Assembly: GCA_900128565.1 (NCBI GenBank)
Contig: LT635947.1
Location: 1 to 32,827, forward strand
Source of the DNA: Stramenopiles sp. TOSAG23-6
Taxonomy: Eukaryota > Sar
DNA length: 32,827 bases
Direction of reading: 5' to 3'
The first letter of the stretch is position 1. Each line of letters starts with the position of its first letter. Positions 31,401 through 32,827 of this stretch are shown one piece after another. The notes beneath the pieces were generated by a model that ran no database searches, was not told the origin of the DNA, and saw only the letters and a list, made by a program, of their open reading frames with translations. The position numbers and the translations under genes are program-made.

Positions 31401-32827
31401 ACGCTGTATGACCATTGTCGGGATAACTGAAATTTCCGTAAAAACATTGCTTTTGTGTACTTTGTCCCAGATTATCTTGGTAAAACTGAACATCACAATT
31501 TTTGCACTTCGTTTCATTTTCATCATTCTGATACTGTCCTCTGTCACAATTTTTACACTGCGATTTATTTTCCTCATTCTGATACTTTCCACTGGGACAA
31601 TTTTTACACTTGTCTTGTCCTATCTCATTCTGATACTTTCCTGTGGGACAATTTTTACACTTGTCTTGTCCTATCTCATTCTGCCACTGTCCTTTACCAC
31701 AGGATTTACATTCAGTTGCACCTTCAAAATCAGAAAAATACCCCGGAAGACATTTGGTACATTTTTCCTCTTCTTTAGAAAACCATCTTTTTTTAGCTAT
31801 GTGTGTCCAAAGAAATTTTTTCTTTGAGAGATTATTAGCTTGGTCGACCAGAGTACAATCTTCTTCGTACGTTCTATCTGCTAAGGGCTTACATTTTTTA
31901 TAGTTCGATATTTCATAAGTTAAATTGTTTTCATTTCTGTAAAAACCTTTGGCACACTTTACACACAACAACCAACCTTTTTGTGAACAAAATTTTTTGT
32001 ACTCAAGAGGTGTGCCCCATTCTTCAAGATTATAGGATCCGGTAGCAAACACCGGAACGTACCCTGTGTTGGAACATTCTAAAACATTACCGTTGTTTTG
32101 TTTTAATTCATAAGATTCTTTTATTTGATAGTCAGCCAAATCATCTCTAGTCCTTATTATTTGAAAATTGTTGTTGTATTCAGAGTTTGAAAAATATCGA
32201 CTTTCACGTTTATGTTTTTTGGGAAAATATTTTCAAGAAAAATTTCATTAGATACGGAATTTCATACAAAATAAAAAAATTAAAATTCACAATGAAAATG
32301 TACGCCAAAACCAGGAATATAATACCTGTTATTTTTGTTAGTACTATCTTCGTTCCTACAAAACCCTTCATATATCCCATCCCCGTCCGTATGATAGTCC
32401 TTATGCTCGGGTTCCTCTAAAATATCATTTTCAAAACAAGGTTTTTGATTGTCAAAAGTAGGTTCATCAGATTCAGGTCGGCACCAAAGAACATTGAGAA
32501 AGACATTCCTATATGCTTGATGTGATGCCAAAAAAAAATTTAATTTTTTTTTTGTTAGGTACAATATTTCTTTGGAAAACAAATAAAATTGAAATTAAAA
32601 TGATAAAAACGTACATGTCGTGCTGCTTCTTCTGCTTCTGCTTCCTCTCTCGCCAACTCTGCCGTTTCTCTTCGATTCTCGGCTTCAAGAACTTCATCCG
32701 CTGCCTCATCAGCCTCTCGTAGACCCTCTGCCGCGATCTCTGCTGCGATCTCTGTTTTGACTGCGACCTCATATGCTACTTCTGCTGCTTTTTCAGACGT
32801 TTTTTCGGCAACACGGATGACCTCGTC
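5735..32827 (-). CDS. Giant modular cysteine-rich multi-pass membrane protein (5' partial)
   Basis: Seven exons in the window (32827-32615, 32519-32304, 32211-29035, 28942-27718, 27625-24080, 23986-10572, 10471-5735) join in one frame to 8842 residues plus stop; the true start lies beyond the right edge. Order: helical Glu/Ala segment, ephrin-receptor-like (GCC2/GCC3-type) cysteine repeats, EGF- and PAN-like modules, an ALK/LTK-type glycine-rich domain, a central region with few cysteines, over a hundred CPxGxYC-type repeats, about seven membrane helices and a basic Ser/Arg tail. The layout is that of a huge cell-surface receptor or adhesion/matrix protein with its N-terminus outside. Similar cysteine-repeat plus multi-TM proteins occur in algae and oomycetes; their function is unknown. 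All six introns are members of the window's non-canonical family. One N lies at 27120. It could be a gene-model fusion, but frame and module continuity across every intron argue for one gene. Confidence 0.82.
5738..6620 (-). other. Basic Ser/Arg/Lys-rich repetitive cytoplasmic tail
   Basis: After the last helix come about 290 residues of low complexity with repeated RRRKSRSSSNKAGxxxxxxD and SxSTDQAGG units, ending in an acidic patch. The repeats are diverged copies of a roughly 35-residue unit. It could bind the cytoskeleton or lipids, or be phosphorylated; nothing specific is visible. Confidence 0.7.
6640..8175 (-). other. Multi-pass transmembrane domain of the giant protein
   Basis: About seven hydrophobic helices: GMIILCILLGFFSYFVSICV (near 8170-8100), FYAYMMVMPLIFFVILLAL (about 7480), LLILVMFCIYPSFSVRCF (about 7350), ILSIVAISAIIVYVIGVPVI (about 7210), then the ELIRKAMLTGMLAAL and NAVAVVISVMFFVLCALV segments (6985-6840), LILLFAIFCSFYSNLLI and LGLFLIGGNCFLLIWCGLVL. 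The motifs IYPSFSVRCFRVFNC and WWYEFVELIRKAMLTG match a C-terminal module I know from algal and oomycete cysteine-repeat proteins, whose biochemical role is not established. Confidence 0.75.
10472..10571 (-). other. Non-canonical intron, family copy 5 (GT...AT)
   Basis: A 100 nt intron from GTATGTTTTA to CAAAATACAT, with TTTTCATACGAAATTTTG followed by TACCTAAC. Splicing gives GCA CCA GAT GTG TGC AAG, preserving the repeat pattern PxxCxxGxxC. The first downstream AG (ending at 10463) would also keep frame but delete that conserved Cys. The intron ends pair in 8 of 9 positions (GTATGTTTT/AAAATACAT). Confidence 0.85.
10572..23986 (-). CDS. Giant gene, exon 6: 13.4-kb exon with most of the ectodomain
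   Basis: One uninterrupted 13,415-bp exon of about 4471 codons. In order: a calcium-binding-type EGF module (DVNECADEPCGIGGVC, CSCLAGYIGG); a region with further cysteine modules; an ALK/LTK-like glycine-rich domain (about 22870-20680); a dense array of ephrin-receptor-like repeats (about 20670-18060); a central region poor in cysteine repeats, possibly with fibronectin-III-like strands (about 18060-16290); then a long array of CPxGxYCxxxxxxxxC repeats to the end, interrupted by CMIG-type modules and one PAN-like module near 12790-12560. The open frame extends upstream of 23843 to the splice site at 23986. Confidence 0.85.
16630..16700 (-). repeat. Gly/Glu/Asp low-complexity GC-rich repeat
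   Basis: Encodes DGDSQGDGEGGGGEGGGGDG. It is a local GC-rich, purine-rich coding strand, probably a replication-slippage linker. Confidence 0.75.
20680..22870 (-). other. ALK/LTK-type glycine-rich domain region
   Basis: Recognised by IQIWTAPATATYTIEAAGAS, then KGEKIEILVGQSG, GAGGSGGTFV, IIMIAGGAGGSH, and at the far end GGFGGGGSGGTNCGGGGGGM and GQGGSSFIGQFG with PNGYVEISF. These match the order of motifs in the glycine-rich domain of ALK-like receptors, which forms poly-Gly-II helices. Here it is split by a cysteine-rich insertion (about 22070-21650) and a beta-rich stretch (about 21590-21100), which is unusual. In ALK this domain binds the ligand; its role in protists is unknown. Confidence 0.7.
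23987..24079 (-). other. Non-canonical intron, family copy 6 (GT...GT or GT...AC)
   Basis: A 93 nt intron, GTACGTTTTC to CACAATACGT, with GTATCTTAACG internally. ACGTGT is repeated at both ends, so the cut may lie anywhere in it: GTACG...ACGT or GTGTACG...ATAC. It is the only copy that need not end in AT. Splicing restores GGG ACG TGT GAT AGT. Confidence 0.8.
24080..27625 (-). CDS. Giant gene, exon 5: PAN/WSC-like, EGF and YCTPND modules
   Basis: 1182 codons. An unassigned N-terminal part (GFEVFWDGGDVTVNDLEPVY) is followed by two PAN/WSC-like cysteine modules (CKDICVSELSCNFISYF; CRRECVNLGEAGFYFTF). A GC-rich segment at 26155-26480 follows, then repeated SxxCxxMCLD-type modules, two YCTPND modules (25075-25360), and EGF-like repeats (CVCPKGYSGVFCE; CRCDKGFDPVTNC). 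The single ambiguous base of the window, N at 27120, falls here inside a Cys-rich stretch and leaves one residue undefined. Phase 1 at both ends. Confidence 0.8.
25075..25360 (-). repeat. YCTPND module pair, exon 5
   Basis: Two tandem copies of a module of about 45 residues: YCTPNDVNxEVxCVxSCDN, SYT, one or two Cys, then WTTRxWTT. The DNA is closely similar to the exon 3 pair. Confidence 0.85.
26155..26480 (-). other. GC-rich coding segment with atypical codon use
   Basis: In-frame coding segment of exon 5 (CPSGTRALTKAECAAEFP, then VPIWNEGNVNNVGKGGWRYC) whose DNA is visibly GC-richer than the AT-rich flanks, with many GCC, GGC, GTG and ACG codons. It includes a short internal repeat, AVTEQETEGAVTEHETKG. 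The segment looks like one self-contained cysteine module inserted among native ones. Confidence 0.65.
27626..27717 (-). other. Non-canonical intron, family copy 7 (GT...AT)
   Basis: A 92 nt intron, GTACGTTTTC to CACAATTCAT, with TTTTGTACCTAACGAATTTC. Splicing restores AAA TCG TGT ACT AGT GAA. TGTAC is repeated across both boundaries. Confidence 0.83.
27718..28942 (-). CDS. Giant gene, exon 4: cysteine repeats and EGF-like module
   Basis: 408 codons plus one base. It starts ESEGRCNGVSERTQ, followed by three ephrin-receptor-like repeats (CATCYPGHYLFEENFCIKCP, then CHHCPIHMYQPDPGQTDC) and an EGF-like start (CDSSPCQNGGSC). The rest is a less cysteine-rich region (residues about 190-400) that I cannot assign. 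It ends in phase 1 (TCG T|GT). Confidence 0.8.
28943..29034 (-). other. Non-canonical intron, family copy 8 (GT...AT)
   Basis: A 92 nt intron, GTACATTTTC to CACAACGAAT, with TTTACCTAACGAATTT. It is phase 0, joining ACA ACC to GAA TCT GAA. Only one base is shared at the junction, so the boundary rests on frame and on analogy with the other copies; nearby in-frame alternatives exist. Confidence 0.75.
29035..32211 (-). CDS. Giant gene, exon 3: cysteine repeats, YCTPND modules, poly-Glu
   Basis: 1059 codons. Mostly ephrin-receptor-like repeats of the form CxxCxxGxYxxxxGxxxCxxC. Near its start it has five tandem 17-residue units (KCKNCPTGKYQNEIGQD type, 31455-31712). In the middle are two YCTPND modules (30130-30425) and a 13-residue Glu run (29896-29934). 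No membrane segment is present. The open frame continues upstream of the first obvious start-like codon to the splice junction at 32211 (KRESRYFSNSEYNNNFQ), so the exon start is set by the intron. Confidence 0.8.
29896..29934 (-). repeat. Trinucleotide (CTC/GAG) microsatellite encoding poly-Glu
   Basis: Thirteen uninterrupted GAG codons on the coding strand, between two cysteine-rich repeats. Such perfect repeats change length easily. Confidence 0.95.
30130..30425 (-). repeat. YCTPND module pair, exon 3
   Basis: Two tandem copies of the same module as in exon 5 (GHCTPNDVSTEVECVDSCDN, then NGDTWTSRSWT). The stretch at 30198-30297 is nearly identical in DNA to 25138-25233. Confidence 0.85.
31455..31712 (-). 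repeat. Five tandem 51-bp units encoding 17-residue cysteine repeats
   Basis: Units of the type KCKNCPTGKYQNEIGQD occur five times in a row. The middle ones are nearly identical at DNA level (gatactttcc, tgggacaatttttacac, ttgtcttgtcctatctcatt), so the array expanded recently. Confidence 0.88.
32212..32303 (-). other. Non-canonical intron, family copy 9 (GT...AT)
   Basis: A 92 nt intron, GTACATTTTC to CAAAAAACAT, with CCGTATCTAATG (a weaker CTAAT core). It is phase 0, joining TTT GGC to AAA CGT. There is no flanking direct repeat, so the boundary is set by frame and analogy. Confidence 0.75.
32304..32519 (-). CDS. Giant gene, exon 2 in window
   Basis: 72 codons, phase 0 at both ends (QAYRNVFLNVLWCRPESDEP near the start, NRYYIPGFG at the end). 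It is acidic, with three cysteines and no recognisable domain. It is bounded by two family introns 216 bp apart, the shortest internal exon of this gene in the window. Confidence 0.7.
32520..32614 (-). other. Non-canonical intron, family copy 10 (GT...AT)
   Basis: A 95 nt intron, GTACGTTTTTATC to GGCATCACAT, with TTGTACCTAAC. The upstream exon ends ACAT and so does the intron. It is phase 0, joining CGA CAT to CAA GCA TAT. Confidence 0.8.
32615..32827 (-). CDS. Giant gene, exon 1 in window (partial): Glu/Ala-rich helix
   Basis: 71 codons open to the window edge, phase 0. The composition is dominated by Ala, Glu and Arg in heptad-like runs (EIAAEGLREADEAADEVLEA), typical of a single long helix or coiled coil. 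There are no cysteines, in contrast with everything downstream. The exon is slightly GC-richer than its neighbours. It joins CGA CAT to CAA GCA across intron copy 10. Confidence 0.7.

Noticed and set aside
31455-31712. CRISPR-like array
   Set aside because: The regular 51-bp units are in-frame coding repeats of 17 residues with no unique spacers.
2393-32614. The ten repeats as internal eliminated sequences removed from DNA, as in ciliates
   Set aside because: All ten follow the sense strand of their gene and carry GTAYG/GTACA and CTAAC signals typical of introns; DNA elimination would give no strand bias. No ciliate code or TA-bounded ends are seen.

Overview
The window is nuclear DNA of a microbial eukaryote. 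It is AT-rich, with long intergenic-free coding blocks, secreted and membrane proteins built from metazoan- and protist-type modules (leucine-rich repeats, DUF707, EGF, ALK-like glycine-rich, PAN-like and ephrin-receptor-like cysteine repeats), and genes split by short introns. The standard genetic code fits throughout. Giant cysteine-repeat membrane proteins of this kind are frequent in stramenopile and haptophyte algae and oomycetes, so a marine protist of that sort is my guess. The sequence does not fix the lineage.

Layout: (1) 56-970, minus: a secreted leucine-rich-repeat protein, probably GPI-anchored. (2) 1383-2949, plus: a type II membrane or secreted protein with a beta-sandwich region and a DUF707 glycosyltransferase-like domain, in 3 exons. 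(3) 3007-4540, minus: an uncharacterised helical/coiled-coil protein with a recent internal duplication, in 2 exons. (4) 4802-5574, plus: protein-L-isoaspartate O-methyltransferase (PIMT), in 2 exons. (5) 5735-32827, minus: one giant gene running off the right edge, 7 exons in the window, 8842 residues encoded here. Its long cysteine-repeat ectodomain leads into a C-terminal multi-pass membrane domain and a basic Ser/Arg-rich tail. Genes 1/2 and 3/4 are divergent pairs; 2/3 and 4/5 converge with short, overlap-free 3' ends.

The most interesting signal is not a gene. All ten introns I can find, in four different genes and on both strands, belong to one sequence family of 89-101 nt. Each starts GTAYG or GTACA, except that copy 4 has a diverged left half after GTACG. 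Each carries an internal motif close to GTACCTAACGAATTT, with a CTAAC branch-point-like core 33-43 nt before the 3' end. Each then ends, by reading frame and protein homology, in AT (GT in one copy) and not AG. Several sit between short direct repeats that look like target-site duplications. Always lying in the sense orientation of the host gene, they look like a mobile, introner-like intron family with a non-canonical 3' splice site. I see no canonical GT-AG intron in the window.

No tRNA, rRNA, CRISPR array or prokaryotic feature was seen. The genes share no obvious pathway; apart from PIMT (cytosolic protein repair) and the unknown gene 3, they encode surface or secretory-pathway proteins.
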